Shown in pieces: positions 34,431-47,012 of a stretch of 64,000 bases of DNA. The position numbers were made by a program, and so were the translations under genes. The notes below the pieces were generated by a model. The model was given only the letters and a program-made list of their open reading frames with translations, did not search any database and was not told where the DNA came from. Numbering within the stretch: the first letter of the stretch is position 1; the number at the start of each line of letters is the position of its first letter. This stretch comes from Rhyacophila brunnea (taxonomy: Eukaryota > Arthropoda > Insecta > Trichoptera > Rhyacophilidae), in the NCBI GenBank assembly GCA_022495005.1, contig JAGYXB010000569.1, forward strand, positions 62,001 through 126,000, in the 5' to 3' direction.

Positions 34431-36644
34431 AAGAATATATTTATTTTATTAAAACCACTGTACTTCAAAATATTTGTTTATAATGTAATATTGTTCTGAA
34501 ATGTATGAGTTAACCACATAGAATTACTTTTTTGAATGTCAGAAAACCAAGCGAATCTGTTGTCACCGAGTTTGATTCATCGCTCTCAAAATGAGTATTT
34601 TGGTGTGTTATGAAACATGTCTGGACCTTAACACAACAATGGTCGTGTAATAAATAATGGCGGTATATCGAAGTAAAAAAAATATCCTCTGACAATTCGT
34701 TTTTATCACCCTCACCAGGATATCCTTTTTCGCGGAGTCATAGCAGAGGAAGCTTGATATAAATCAAAATATCATTTTAATGCGCCCACAAAGCAAAAAT
34801 ATTTTTCATTATTTTTCGCGATTGAATTTATAGATTTATCATTATAAAATATTTTTCTCCATAGCCACTAACAACAATGTGATGTAATCGAAAGTGCCGA
34901 GGAAAACCTTCTTTTGTCATTGTTTTCGTTTCCTTTATAGTCGAGGATCTTGACTCCTTTTGAATGCCATAGTTATGTCACTATGGCGATCATTACATTC
35001 CACTATTTGCATTGTTTTTTTTATATTATCGGACCATCGTGTAGTCGACACTCGAACTCAATCTTCAGCATTAGACCTCAATGATTGCCCTGATGATGAG
35101 TCTTTCCAAAAGATTCATTTCTCTTCTACTCTATATAATTAATATAGAGATATATTCCAGAGAGCCGGTTTGTCATAGATATACATTTTGTTTACAACGG
35201 AGATATTCGTCCTTTGCCGTCTATAATATTTTCATATACCTATACGAAACCTGAAAGCACAAAATGAAGTTGAAAAAAAGTATTTCACACGGATGATTAA
35301 AATATGAAGTGCAAGTAGTTTTGCATCGTTATCTTTTGTATCTGTCAAAACTGGAAGTATTTAAAAAAAATATTTCATTACGTAGATAATAATATATCAA
35401 ACTTCTCATTAAATCATTAATTTATTATGCAATTAACATTGCCAAGACTTTGAAACCTGAATTCGTTATGAATATATCATATTGATTTATTAATTAAAAC
35501 TCAAAATATATTCGACTTATACCAGAACTAAAAATCATACCCATTATAATACTAACTGCATGTCAAAGAAGAACCCGTATCAGTTATTGCACAATGCAAG
35601 AAGCCAAATAGACCGAAATATCATTATTTAGAAAATTTAAATGAACATTACCTAACAAAAAATGGCATAATACATTTTTTTAACGCGCAGACTAATAATT
35701 TTTATATGGCTAAAATTTAAACCATATCAAGGAAAATCCTGTCTTAGAGAACCTTTCGCAGTCATAACATTTTATTTTGAGAAATGTCACTTCAAAAATA
35801 TACAGTTATTGCTCAAAAGTAAAATACAAATATTCACAGATTTATTTAAATGTGTAATGATTATTTGAGTTTTAATAATGTTGGTCATTAGTATATTAAT
35901 ATGATCTTTTAATTATACTTTAACGCTTTTGACGAATCACATACATCGCTTCAATTACTTATATGAAAAACAATATCACGTCCCCTTGCAATATTACGAA
36001 TCAAACGGGCTTTTTTGTAAATAATTGCGATTCAAAAACACCCCCAGGAAGAATTTACGAAATAAAAGATCTGAGAGTAATGTTATTGCAATGCTTTGAG
36101 TTACATAAAATATTCACAAATCGAGGGAGATTGCCTTTCTGCCGAGGGACGTTTTATAATGTTTGGGCTTAGAATAAAAGGGAAACGATTATTCGTATAA
36201 TATTTAAGAATAAATTTAATGATTAATAACTGCTAAATTAACTTTATATAATATGAAAAGAAAGTGGTGACGATGCAATGAGTATTATGTTTAAATGTAT
36301 GAAATGTAAAAGTTTATAATTCGTTTATTTTAGGGTATCCATCTACCTAATATCCTAAGTTGAATATATTTCATACTTTGTAATAGCTGCCAATGCAATA
36401 ATAATTCAATAAATCACAGCTAGCCTCATTGAAAATCAATTTCACAATACATAGCAATCATTGTTAGCAATGTGTATCTTCCCATATTATTACATATTAA
36501 ATATATACATATATTATATGGAAATGCGCAAAACATACTGATTGAAAATAATAATAGCTACAAAAATCTAGTCATTCAGAGGTACCCAGAGGTAAATCTA
36601 GAATAAACATATTTGAGTACTGCCAAAGTTCGTGGCATTGTAAC
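34431..36644. other. Stretch without supported genes
   Basis: A 69-codon plus-strand frame at 35963-36172 (contains CNITNQTGFFVNNCDSK) looks somewhat coding but has no splice context or recognised family. Otherwise AT-rich. Confidence 0.3.
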
Positions 36645-36720
36645 GTGCAGAATCGAGAGGAATTGGAGAAACTTGGAGAGCCATTCGCGCAGCAGTGGAG
36701 TGATCTAAACAAATGATGAT
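36645..36720 (+). pseudogene. RTE-like LINE 3' tip
   Basis: REELEKLGEPFAQQWSDLNK, a stop and a TGATGAT tail. The same carboxy terminus as at 27258-27521, but on the plus strand. Confidence 0.65.
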
Positions 36721-36957
36721 ACCTTTCCAAAAAAACGTCTATGAGTTTATTACCAAATTAAAGTTTGATATAATATTATTTAACTCTTGTTCATGATAAT
36801 GTCGCAATTAAGTAATAGCATTAGATTGTTTTTCATTAAATAGGTACTGTTGCTTAATGAAGAAAAAGTTTTGGCATTTTCCGGAAAAAAATGTCGCATA
36901 CTAGAGTGAAGACTTTAGAATAGGTATACTGTAAAATGGTTATTGTAATATAATAAT

Positions 36958-37192
36958 TAACACCCATGATGGCCGTTGGCTTATCTATAGCGTTGTGGGT
37001 CCCAGGTTCGAATCCTGGGTCCGGCAAGTACACATATTGTTTTTCAATTTGTGAATTAGCCAGAGTATGGACCTAATAGGTTGAGCAAGTGGCTGAAATC
37101 CATTTCTCGTAAAAACAAAATCTGTTAATACAAACCTCCTCTCTGTGGAGGCCAGCCCATATTATGATCTTATTAGGATCAGACATGGTCGA
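36958..37192 (+). mobile_element. tRNA-derived SINE, family A, copy 3 (best preserved)
   Basis: Head ATGATGGCCGTTGGCTTATC is followed by a good B box, CCCAGGTTCGAATCCTGGG, flanked by a T-arm-like stem. The body has TACACATATTG, GGTTGAGCAAGTGGCTG and TTTCTCGTAAAAACAAAAT, and the end CATATTATGATCTTATTAG. About 235 bp; the best reference copy for the family in this window. Confidence 0.85.
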
Positions 37193-37822
37193 AAAAAACT
37201 ATTCAAAACCAACCATATGTGTTTATTCAATCAAAATTAATTTTGAAAAACAACGTAACATCAGCTGGCAAGCGCCTAATTATGCTGGGTGAATTTATTT
37301 GAACAGGCAACTAACATGACACCGTATACTCGTAGTCGTGTGTCGTGACAGTTGAACGCATTTCACATGGAGTGAGTCCTATTAGACGCTGTCTCTTCTA
37401 TTAAGGTCTCGTACAGTGATACGTATTTGAATAACCCGATGTACATGTAGAATGGACACCGAATTGAGTGTAATACAGTTAAAACATTAAAGTGATTTCA
37501 ATTTAATATTCAATTAAAATATTCACATTACTGCAATGTACGTAACGTAACGTGCAATTAAGATTTAATAAAACAAAAATTGTCGTTTAAAAAAATGTTT
37601 TTTGTAGATTTATATTATAGTATGAGAATTATATTGGTATATTAAATTAACGTTAATACTTAATACTTAACGTCTTAGAAACGACACTTCTTAAATATCT
37701 ACAAATACGCATGTGGGTATACGCATATTTTTTGATTTTTTGTGTTAAAATTAAAATTACGATTTATGTGAGTTTTGTTGTACCTAAGTAATGTTTAATT
37801 ATACGTTATTAAAAATACTAGT
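37193..37822. other. Stretch without supported features
   Basis: Nothing recognised. Confidence 0.3.
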
Positions 37823-37880
37823 GGTTTTACAATAAGCACGTTACAGCTAAATGAACATTTGCAATAATTATTGTAAAACC
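37823..37880. repeat. 13-bp inverted repeat with 32-base loop
   Basis: GGTTTTACAATAA at 37823-37835 and its exact reverse complement at 37868-37880. No element boundaries or target duplication seen. Confidence 0.7.
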
Positions 37881-37919
37881 ATCATGATGCATTTAGTTTT
37901 CCTCAAATAATAAAAGCAT

Positions 37920-38360
37920 GCAATGAATCAATGTATACTATACAGTAAGTTGCATTATGTTTTTTCTACAACAACCGGTTCGCTAAAGCATCTCTCTCAA
38001 CTACCTGCCGCGCATCCCAACTTTTTCGATCCCCTCGTAAAATCTATTTCAAACTCTGACTGTAAAAAACTTTTAAGTTCCCTGAAAATTTTATTAAATG
38101 ATCGCTTCCAGGAGTTTTCTTCGCGCTAACACCAGCTAGTGCAAAATGTATTTTATGATGATGATATAAATATATTAATATTTCATGGAAATCGATTATT
38201 TGAATTTATACTCAGGAATTATTTATTCAGATTATGTTTTTATTTCTTTTATATGAGAGCAGAGAACTCACTCCAAGCCGTTGAGAATTTTGATGAGGCC
38301 TGCACCCTGTGTGTCTTTCCTGGGAGATTTATGCTGTCCATCAAACTAATGAAAATAAGC
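37920..38360 (+). pseudogene. Possible relic coding fragment, unassigned
   Basis: Two plus-strand open pieces look more protein-like than their surroundings: 37965-38129 (LKHLSQLPAAHPNFFDPLVK, then CKKLLSSLKILLNDRFQEF) and 38250-38345 (ENSLQAVENFDEACTLC). The RFQEF motif faintly recalls the C-terminal region of hAT-derived GTF2I-repeat-type proteins. No splice sites or ends were established. Confidence 0.2.
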
Positions 38361-40382
38361 TAGCACGAATTGTGGTTCTATCAGTGACTTTCCAATGTGC
38401 ATATTATCTTTAAACGATATAAATTATTATGTAGGTATTTTTAATGTCAAACAATAATATAGCTATTGTAATTTAAAATTATATCGATCCTTGTTTTGAT
38501 CTAGAAATCCGGAGGCATCACGACGTAAAATCTACGTTCCTCGTTTGAATGTTTGAACTGCGGCAATAATTGTGTCATACTTATGTTTTGGATTAAACAT
38601 TTTGAAATATGTTGTGTTTAGCCAAAATTGCATTTATCCTGCAGACAGATTCACGGAGTTAAACTAATGCGAGAGATAGCATATTTTTACTATCTCGTAC
38701 ATCATGTGACATTAATCCTGATCACGATTTAATTGTGTTTTAATTTAATTAAAATAATGTCTTTCTACCATTAATAAATTAACAGTTAACATTGTTAAAA
38801 TAAACCAAACAATAATATAATTATTTTGCGAAAAGATTTTTATTAGTTTTGAAGGAAACGACTAGATTTTAACTTGAAACGTCAATCAAGTTCTAGCTTA
38901 TGTTAAAATTATATTTTTTAGTTTTGAATGAATCAAAAATAAACGTTGAATATTAAAACGATTTTGTTATGAATGGTAGAATTCCGGATACGAAATAATT
39001 ACAGTATCCAATGTAGATAGATCAAAACTACACACATGTGATAGGTAAACAACAACAGTAAAATAAATACCTATATTTTATTTTACGCTATGATAAATAC
39101 GGTGTGACGATAAATACATAAGTAGGGAGGTACTTCTTTACGTACATTTAAATTTCTGGAAATCCAATAAAAATATGAATGATACATTAGTGCTAGAGCG
39201 TTTACACATGCTTACTTGACCTAGTGTTAAATAATTCAAATATAAGGTAATTTGTTGTATATTTATGTGTATCTAATTGCCAACTTGCTACATACTTATA
39301 AACCTAATACAGGTATACATACATTTTTGCGTAAACAAAAAACAAATGTACAAAATCATTGTAAGTAGGTAGCAATTATTTTCCATGTACATTGTGCTGC
39401 GGATGAAAATATGTGCATTATAATATGGACTAATTAACAAGCAAGTATATTAAGCAAGTATAAATTCAACCGGAAGTATATTAAAATTTAGTGCATTTAC
39501 TTGCGCGTATTTGAATAAAAGCAAAAGTGTAAGCACTTAAGATACAATAATTATTTAATTTGTTTCTATATCACGTAGACTAGGTAATAAATAGCCAAAT
39601 AATCGTATATTAAACATCATATTATGTACCTTCTTATGTATATATATTATAAACTTTTTCATTCGATATATGAGTTATGTAAGAAAAAAATGATATTTTC
39701 AAAGCCATCTGCGCAAACATTCAGTCGAAAACAATTTTGGATTAATCAATACTAATGAACTGTTTGAACAAAAATCTAAATACAAAAGAAACATATGATA
39801 GCAAGAACACATTTGGTGTTCTAAAGGTAAAGTAAATAAGAGATTATAGTCGATCCATCGTAAGACCTCAGTTAACTAAAACGAATATAACGTTCCTGCC
39901 CTTTGACGTAATATGTAACATTGTATTTACGTATCGATTACGTATTTAATATACATAAATTAGTTACTCACGTAATTTAACTATGAATGCATGATACTGT
40001 CCTTTAATAAATTATTTTTTCTAGTAATTGGTGATACCTACCAGCATAGCACAGCGCAAGAAAACTACAAATTAAAATTAAAATACTATCGACGTTTGTA
40101 AGATATTATAGAACACTGACCAATGTTTATATTATACCATACGTATTAGCGTACAAAATTGATATTGTTCATTAGGCGAGGCTATCAAAGCAGGGCAGCA
40201 TCTTTATTCTAGCTAACTGCCGTCATAAATCGGATGGACTATAGTATGAATATTTATAAAAAAAAATATCATGATTCATTAATATTATGTTGGAATGGTA
40301 TGAAGAGAGCTTTAACATGCATCGAGGTTAGAATATAACAGAGTGAAGAAGTAATATGTTAGTATCACCACGTCATATTATG
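38361..40382. other. AT-rich stretch without supported features
   Basis: Nothing recognised. Confidence 0.3.
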
Positions 40383-40560
40383 CTACCCGTTTAGGTGGTT
40401 GGCAAAGCGCGTCTCTGAAGCAAGCGGTGGGCGCAGGGTCTTGGTGGGTTTGATACTGCGGCTGGCATAAATTCCTGTTTTTTTCAATATGTGTTTGATT
40501 CAGTACAAGATTTCAATGGTTTGAATGAATATCTAAAATTTCTCGTAAAAAAGTATATGT
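40383..40560 (+). mobile_element. Diverged tRNA-derived SINE
   Basis: GTTTAGGTGGTTGGCAAAGC (A-box region), then GTGGGTTTGATACTGCGG (degenerate B box), then CAATATGTGTTTGATT and the TTTCTCGTAAAAA block shared with SINE family A. An older relative of that family. Confidence 0.55.
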
Positions 40561-41098
40561 ATCATATAACCATTGCCTTGTGGATGTTTAGTTTAGAATA
40601 AAATATGTTTAATTTACTTCCACTTACTTTAATATTATATAGTAGATTATTTAGTATTCCATGGATTTTACTTATGGATTGAAAGTTATAAAACATTTGA
40701 AAATATAAAATTACTCCAATATAACTTTCTATTAAGTAAAAGCAGCGTCCTAGCTTACTTTCTGTCTGACTCAGGCAGCCGTAATCAAAGGAAATCGAAT
40801 AAGCATTGATTTATAAAACAGGCAGGATAAATGAAATACCATCTAATTCAATGGAAGAGCCCTAATAGGATGGAATGCCTAAGATTTAATGTTGAAACAT
40901 TTTTTTCGCCGCTCGTATTTATTGCAGGTTATTTGGGAAGACAAGATAATATTGTTATCTCTGATATTTTAAACGAATTTCAAATGTATCTGAGTAAGTT
41001 ATCTCAAAGGTCTATCTGAGAGTACTACTTGCAAAGCTAAATATTATCGGCATAGCATATATAATTTGAAAACATCTCAGAGAAATATATAACTACTA
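40561..41098. other. Unassigned stretch
   Basis: Nothing supported; one 62-codon frame at 40831-41019 without context. Confidence 0.25.
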
Positions 41099-41193
41099 GA
41101 AAAAAATCTTTTGAAAAAGTACGATTCCCAACAGAACTTGAATCCGGGTTCACTGGATTTGCGCCGATGTGCTTAATTAACTAAACTATGTGC
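41099..41193 (-). mobile_element. tRNA-derived SINE, family B, copy 2
   Basis: On the minus strand GCACATAGTTTAGTTAATTA, GGCGCAAATCCAGTGAACC, CGGATTCAAGTTCTG and TTTTTCAAAAGATTTTTTT follow the same order as 26501-26599. Degenerate B box GGATTCAAGTTC. Confidence 0.65.
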
Positions 41194-42471
41194 GTTCTAT
41201 AAAATATCTAAAGATGAATAATCAACTAGTAGTTTTTACATATTTGGATCGCTTCATAAATTATGGTATTTGAGCGTTCATTCATAATAAACCGATGTTC
41301 GAATATTTTTTTCAAAAAGATTTTCATTAGTAGTTACAATATGTTCGGAACAGATATGGAAGTTTTTTTTTTAATTATGTTACATACTTAAATCTTTAGA
41401 ATATTATTTGTATTGCTCTCATATATGTTTTTCCAATAGCGAAGTATTAGATACCAACGTAAAATCTATTAGTAGAAGAGTGGACCACTTAGTAAATTAA
41501 GCAATCCATAAGTGCTATTGTGCTAGTTGGGCATTTGTTTAACTTTTTTGCTGCTTCATTCAAAAAAATACGCACGAAAATACAGGAAAATGTCACTAAC
41601 ACAAATATATTGAGTCATAATAAAGTTAATGAAAACGCTTAATGGCAGGGTCGGTTTGCGCAGAGACGACGCAGTAAACCTAATGAACTAATTAATGATA
41701 TCTTAGATTAATGTTGGCGTTTTATTACATTTTTCTTAATAATATTTTTTTCTGTTCGGCCAAAAAAAACATTTATTTATATTAACAGTGGCTTAAGACA
41801 AAATTCTTAAACTATCGTGATGATTTTTTCCCATCTCCATAAATCCGTAATTCAACTTTTTAAAATTAGATTTGGACCGGCATGTAGACAAACAAGTCTA
41901 ATATGGTTGTTGCATCGATTAATGTCCATGATATGGGTAAATCGGTAGGTATACAGTAACACCGTATGCGATCCATGGATGTATTGGAATTGTTTCCTGT
42001 AATGCCCATTTTTCTATGCAACAATATCACTACAACACCAAGCCACTTTTACCGTACCTATTATAGTGCTACTCTGTAAGTATAAGTATATTTACTGAGA
42101 TTTACTTACATGCTCTCATATTACAATCTTGCATTTTAAAAATTGGATGGAATATCTCTCAATGTAAAAATTGCGCAATATGCTGAAACTAACTTTCAAT
42201 TGGTACAATTTATACTGCACAAACATTCCATACAACGTCCAAATAACCAACACGATTGAGCAATCTTCAAAATTGCCCAATATGTTGCAAAATATGATTA
42301 ATGTTGATAAATATTGAATATTATGCAATAGTCTTGATAGTTTGGTTGTCATATTAAAATTTTGTGTGATATATTGACCCATTAGAAAGTTTATTTAAAT
42401 ATATTGCGGATTGCAGTAGGTATTTTAAAATATTGAAATATAAAAACACATCATAAGTAGATACTCTATAA
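41194..42471. other. AT-rich stretch without supported features
   Basis: Nothing recognised. Confidence 0.3.
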
Positions 42472-43078
42472 CAGTGGTTCTCATGTGCGGTCACCAGTGG
42501 TTTTGTTGCGGCCACCAGCGCTATACAGAATAATATTTCAAAAACTTATTTTAAAAAAAATATGAAATTGGTTAAATACACTTGACTTATCTTAAATTTA
42601 TTTCCACGCTTAAATGATCCATAATGTGTTTTTGTGATGAGATCACGTGTGCAATAGTCCGTTTCTGAGAATACAGTCAATTCAAAGAATTGGCAACAAT
42701 CGTTTTATTGATATTGTCGATTTTTCCTACTGTAAAAGATAATTCAGTGTAATGCACTTCATAAAAAACAAATATCGAAGCCAGTTGACAGATGTAAACT
42801 TAGAAGGAGCCATGCGGCTCGCATTGAAAAAAAGGAGCGTTGAGGAATTTCCATTTGCATTATTTTTAAATAAATAGATATGTACTAAAACTTTCAAATA
42901 TATTTTATTAAATGGACTTGTCTACTTATCTAAATTGATCAATTTTTTTAATAAATAAAATTTAGGTTAAATTTTTCCATCACAATAAAAGTGAAATTTG
43001 GAGCGGTCACCAGACGTTTCCATAGAACTGTCAATGTCGATCGTGCGGCCACAGTTAAATTTCACATGAGAACCACTG
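42472..43078. mobile_element. Non-autonomous hAT element, 607 bp
   Basis: Ends CAGTGGTTCTCATGTG and, inverted, CAGTGGTTCTCATGTGAAAT. Flanking 8-mers CTCTATAA (42464-42471) and CTATATAA (43079-43086) match at seven of eight positions. Subterminal GCGGTCACCAG and GGCCGCACG blocks are present. No transposase frame remains. Confidence 0.88.
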
Positions 43079-43119
43079 CTATATAATAATATTATACTAG
43101 TTTGTTCAATTATTGCTTT

Positions 43120-43410
43120 TATATTTTATTCATCTGTTCGGTGCCCAGTTTCCATCGTCGAGTTGTCTCGACATTCAATTACCTTCGCCAGGTTGATGTC
43201 GACTAGTCTGCGGCTTTCAATTGGCAGTGTAAATTGTCCCGATCCCGTTCTAATACGAAATTCATAATATATTGTAAAGATGTAATCATCATGAAAAAAA
43301 ATGATATGAAAATACATAATTTTGAATAACTTACAGAAAATAGTACCGGACCGAATGGGATTCAAACTCACATTATTCGCAGTCCGAGTTATTGATTGGT
43401 CTTTTATCAA
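43120..43410 (-). mobile_element. Probable SINE with tRNA-like head
   Basis: On the minus strand the head at 43410-43340 has AACTCGGACTGCG and a B box GTGAGTTTGAATCCC. The body ends in a GC-richer segment with CACTGCCAATTGAAAGCC and CAACTCGACGATGGAAAC. A single copy in the window, so family limits are uncertain. Confidence 0.4.
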
Positions 43411-44214
43411 TTATGTTCCTTTGACTTACTTATCTCAATTTTAATTCAGTTGGTCAGCAGCCTAGTTTTAAATAATTCGTCATTTTGAGAAAAATATGTT
43501 GAAATGTTAATTCAATGTAATAAGTACATAAATATTTATTATATACATAGTCTATAGAGTAGGTATAATATAGACAATAAAAAAATATTAATAAAATTCT
43601 CATGTGATTACTGTTCAGTGAGAACATCGTTGTGATTCTTTTAATTGTAAATTATTATCAACCCAAATCTTATTAAAGCCCAATCAGTTCTGGTGTTTCA
43701 ACAGAAAACCTCAATTTTCAACATCCATTATATAGAACTTGAACCAAAGGGTCGAAAAGGGTAAAAAGTCAAGGGTCATATACCTAAACGTAGCATTGAA
43801 ACAGACATTTATTAATTGGCTTACATGTATCTTTAACCAACGAGTCACCTTAGTAAGGAAAAGAATTTGGTCGCAAATAAAAGTACTTACACCCAATTCT
43901 GATAACTTTGACCCACATATTTTAACTAAAATGCTTTTAACCGTCAGTTATCTAGCACATAGTAGGAGAATAACAAATGCGAGTGAAAATATTAGATGCA
44001 GTATTAATATTAAAGATAAATGTTTGAAATGAAGATAAAAAACCATTGAAATGTTTTCTAAAACAAGCAAAGTGCTAATTAACGTATAAAGTTTTAAGCA
44101 TTTATGAAGTAAATTTAGTTGCTTGTCCAAGCCTACATCAATGATAAATTTAATATTATATCCAATCAACCATCACCAAAATACAATTTCAATTATTTTT
44201 ATTCATTATTATCA
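43411..44214. other. Unassigned stretch
   Basis: A 97-codon plus frame at 43739-44032 has no splice or family support. Confidence 0.25.
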
Positions 44215-44390
44215 TTATCAAACCAGTGGCCAATAATCCAAGGCTGGTTCTAGCTTCCTCCAAGAACTTCCTCCATCTCTTCATATCGTGGATCAGTGTC
44301 CTGCCGACAGCTCTAGAAACTTGACATCTTCCAACCACCGGAATCTGGGCCTGTCAATGTCATTGTTTACGGGACATTTTGATTTGAATG
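44215..44390 (-). pseudogene. LINE 3' end fragment
   Basis: On the minus strand DRPRFRWLEDVKFLEL, then DMKRWRKFLEEARTSLGL before an ATAATGATAATAATG tail. The pattern W......EA...LGL is a LINE carboxy terminus. Frame breaks present. Confidence 0.6.
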
Positions 44391-44844
44391 TTATAATATA
44401 CTTGCTTGAATTCTTTCTACGATGTTAATATAATATATCATTTACGTTTATTAATTCTCCCACTATTTAGTGGCGTTACTAGTCACTATATCGATTTAGA
44501 TTTCGATTTAGTCGATTTAGATCGTCTAAAGTTGTATGTAAATATGACCGAACATCTGCTTCCTGAATTTTAGATTTCGTAGAAGTATGTATTTAATGCG
44601 GCGAATATGCTCTGTATGATATTAATACTATCATAATATCCAATTGAAATAGGTATCAACCAGGGTCAATCTACTACCTGAATGTGAGGATTTTGTCGAT
44701 CCAGTGGATTTTAGGATGGGTATGTGGTTATTTAGTGCCATTTTTGTATCACTGTATGTCTGCATTATATACCAGTTGTTCACCCGATGGGCAAGATATC
44801 CGGTTCATTGCCATTTAATCTATATGTAGTTATAATTTTATTAA
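44391..44844. other. Unassigned; TCGATTTAG minisatellite-like block near 44485-44525
   Basis: Short imperfect repeats of CGATTTAGAT at about 44490-44523. Nothing else seen. Confidence 0.3.
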
Positions 44845-44905
44845 ATCATCATAATCAAGCGGGGTCGATCCACTGCTGGATGAAGGCCTCTCTTAGCTCT
44901 CTTCA
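44845..44905 (-). pseudogene. RTE-like LINE 3' tip
   Basis: Plus-strand GATCCACTGCTGGATGAAGG is the complement of the EAFIQQWID terminus, as at 27258-27521. Only the last 15 or so codons remain. Confidence 0.6.
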
Positions 44906-45385
44906 CTATATTTTTAAATATCATATTTTATTCATTACTTTTGAAGTTGTTGGTATATTCATGAGCTTAACATATCTCTGTTCATAGACAACCAAAGTAT
45001 ACACGAGTCAAGCGAGAAATATGGAGATCTTTCTAGCCCGTTTGCCATGCGGTATTGTTTAAAATTTAATTGTAATTAATTATTATGCATCAGAGAGCCG
45101 ACAGTTACTCCGCGAAGTTTGATTTTCCAGTAAATTAATATCCTTGTTTCGCATATTTCATACCTGTTAAAATTACATCAACGGTGGAGGGAAATATTTT
45201 CATGTGAAAATACATATTTTATTACCGTACTCTCGGCTGGCTTCCGTTTGAAGTAGACGTGTGTGGTAAGAAGCTACACGAGCATTACATTTGCGAGAAT
45301 ATTATTGCAAGTAAGGAAGTTTTTTATGTTAAATTTTTAGTCAATCATCCTTCCATAAATACTTCCATATTAAATTTTATAATTT
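44906..45385. other. Unassigned stretch
   Basis: Nothing recognised. Confidence 0.25.
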
Positions 45386-45622
45386 TGAATCTATCCACCG
45401 CTGAATGAAGGCCTCTCCAAGCTGATTCTACTTCTCTCGATCCTGTGCGTTGCATCTTCATTTCATTTCATTTTCATGAATCATTTCATCGATCCAGCGG
45501 CCTCTCTGTCTAACTTGCGGACGTTTTCTACCTCTTGGGTCTGGATGACTAGATTTGTCCAGCGATTGTCCTTTCTTTGAGCTATGTGTCCAACCCATTT
45601 CCATTTAAGATTTTTAGCGAAC
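45386..45622 (-). pseudogene. RTE-like LINE 3' end
   Basis: The minus strand has NLKWKWVGHIAQRKDNRW, TNLVIQ and, after shifts, the EAFI-like end. Same family and orientation as 27258-27521, with a CATTTCATTTCATTTTCAT expansion that disrupts the frame. Confidence 0.75.
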
Positions 45623-46564
45623 ACTATTACATCTATATTATCTAATATAAATTATGGCAAAAACTTACAATTTCTATGAAATTAAGTGTCAATATTGCAA
45701 ACTATAAAAAAGAAAAAATTACCGAATATATTAATAATTATAATAATATAATAAGTAATATATTATAATATATAAAATGTTATTTATTTACATAAATAAA
45801 ATAAAGGTAGACATAGGTATAATTATACTGTACATATTTACAACATAATATTTTTAAAAGTGCAAGGACATCTCATGTACCTATAAGTACATAATTTTAA
45901 AATGACCACGTTTAAATAGTACGGTTTTGTATGATATGTTATGTAATCATAAAATTTAAGTGAAATACTATGTTTGATCCTAAGTGGACAATTGTTTAAC
46001 AGGAATAGTTTATTCGCCTAATCCATGGGGTCCGTGCACTAAATCAAATACACAGCAACATTTTTATTACTTCATAATATGTATATAGGTATATACAATA
46101 CGGTCACTCTACACACTAGGCCAATGTACGGGAACATAAGTAAATGATACTTATTTTTCAATTCCTCTATGTAAGTTTTTGTTTCAGCTAAGTGGTAAAA
46201 TACGATTAGGTTTTAATAATATTAATATATCTGCCGTTTTTTGAAGTGGCTGGATGGTTAAAGGGTTTTCGTATAAACTTTTGAATACGATTGAAATTTA
46301 ACCATACAAAGAAGATATAAGTATAATTTCTATAATAATATTAGTATGGAACATTTTTTATTATATCTACTTATTGCTATTGTATAATGACCTATGCCAT
46401 AGTCATTCTTTAACGTCTTTGGTACGCGAAGTTCTATCATACTGTGTATAACAATATGGCATGATATATGTTTGAATTTTGAGTTTGATTAATTCAAAAC
46501 TAATATATCGTATGTATAATATAAATAAATAAGAGGTGAGGCGATATTAGGTACCAGAGTCATA
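45623..46564. other. AT-rich stretch without supported features
   Basis: Nothing recognised. Confidence 0.3.
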
Positions 46565-47012
46565 TTGCATTCCGTTGGGTTTCCTGTATTAGTTTTAGTG
46601 TGCTTTGATATCAAACTTAATCATAATCACCTAAGAGAATACCGAATTCAAAAGATGCCTCAGTATTTATAATTTCATTGCAAAGAAGGTAGTGATTGAT
46701 ATGAATTCTAGGTAGACGATAAATCGATCTGGTATGGATGTCACGTATACAGATTGGTGGTTAAACAAATAAGTTTTGTAAAAATGTACAGAAATATAAT
46801 AAATGTGTACCTATTTATAAACGATTTTAATAAATCTAAATAATTTATTTACGCCTTTCCGGTGGTTGCATCAGTCATTATAATATGAGAGGTGGTATAT
46901 ATTAATTATATTAACAACATATCAAAATCTTAATTTTTTGAACCGTATTGGAATATTCGTACATACCGTAGATTTCGGCGTTTATACAACCTCGCCCAAT
47001 TAATACTGCGGT
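46565..47012 (+). repeat. Large inverted repeat, left arm (448 bp)
   Basis: Starts TTGCATTCCGTTGGGTTTCC and ends CCAATTAATACTGCGG. The reverse complement occurs at 50529-50976 with scattered single-base differences. The dinucleotide TA lies immediately outside both outer ends. No coding capacity recognised. Confidence 0.9.

Noticed and set aside
43739..44032. 97-codon plus-strand frame
   Set aside because: Composition follows the AT bias and no motif or splice signals support it.
46225..46330. tRNA-like sequence (GTGGCTGGATGGTTAAAG)
   Set aside because: The A-box-like block has no acceptable B box downstream and no second copy.
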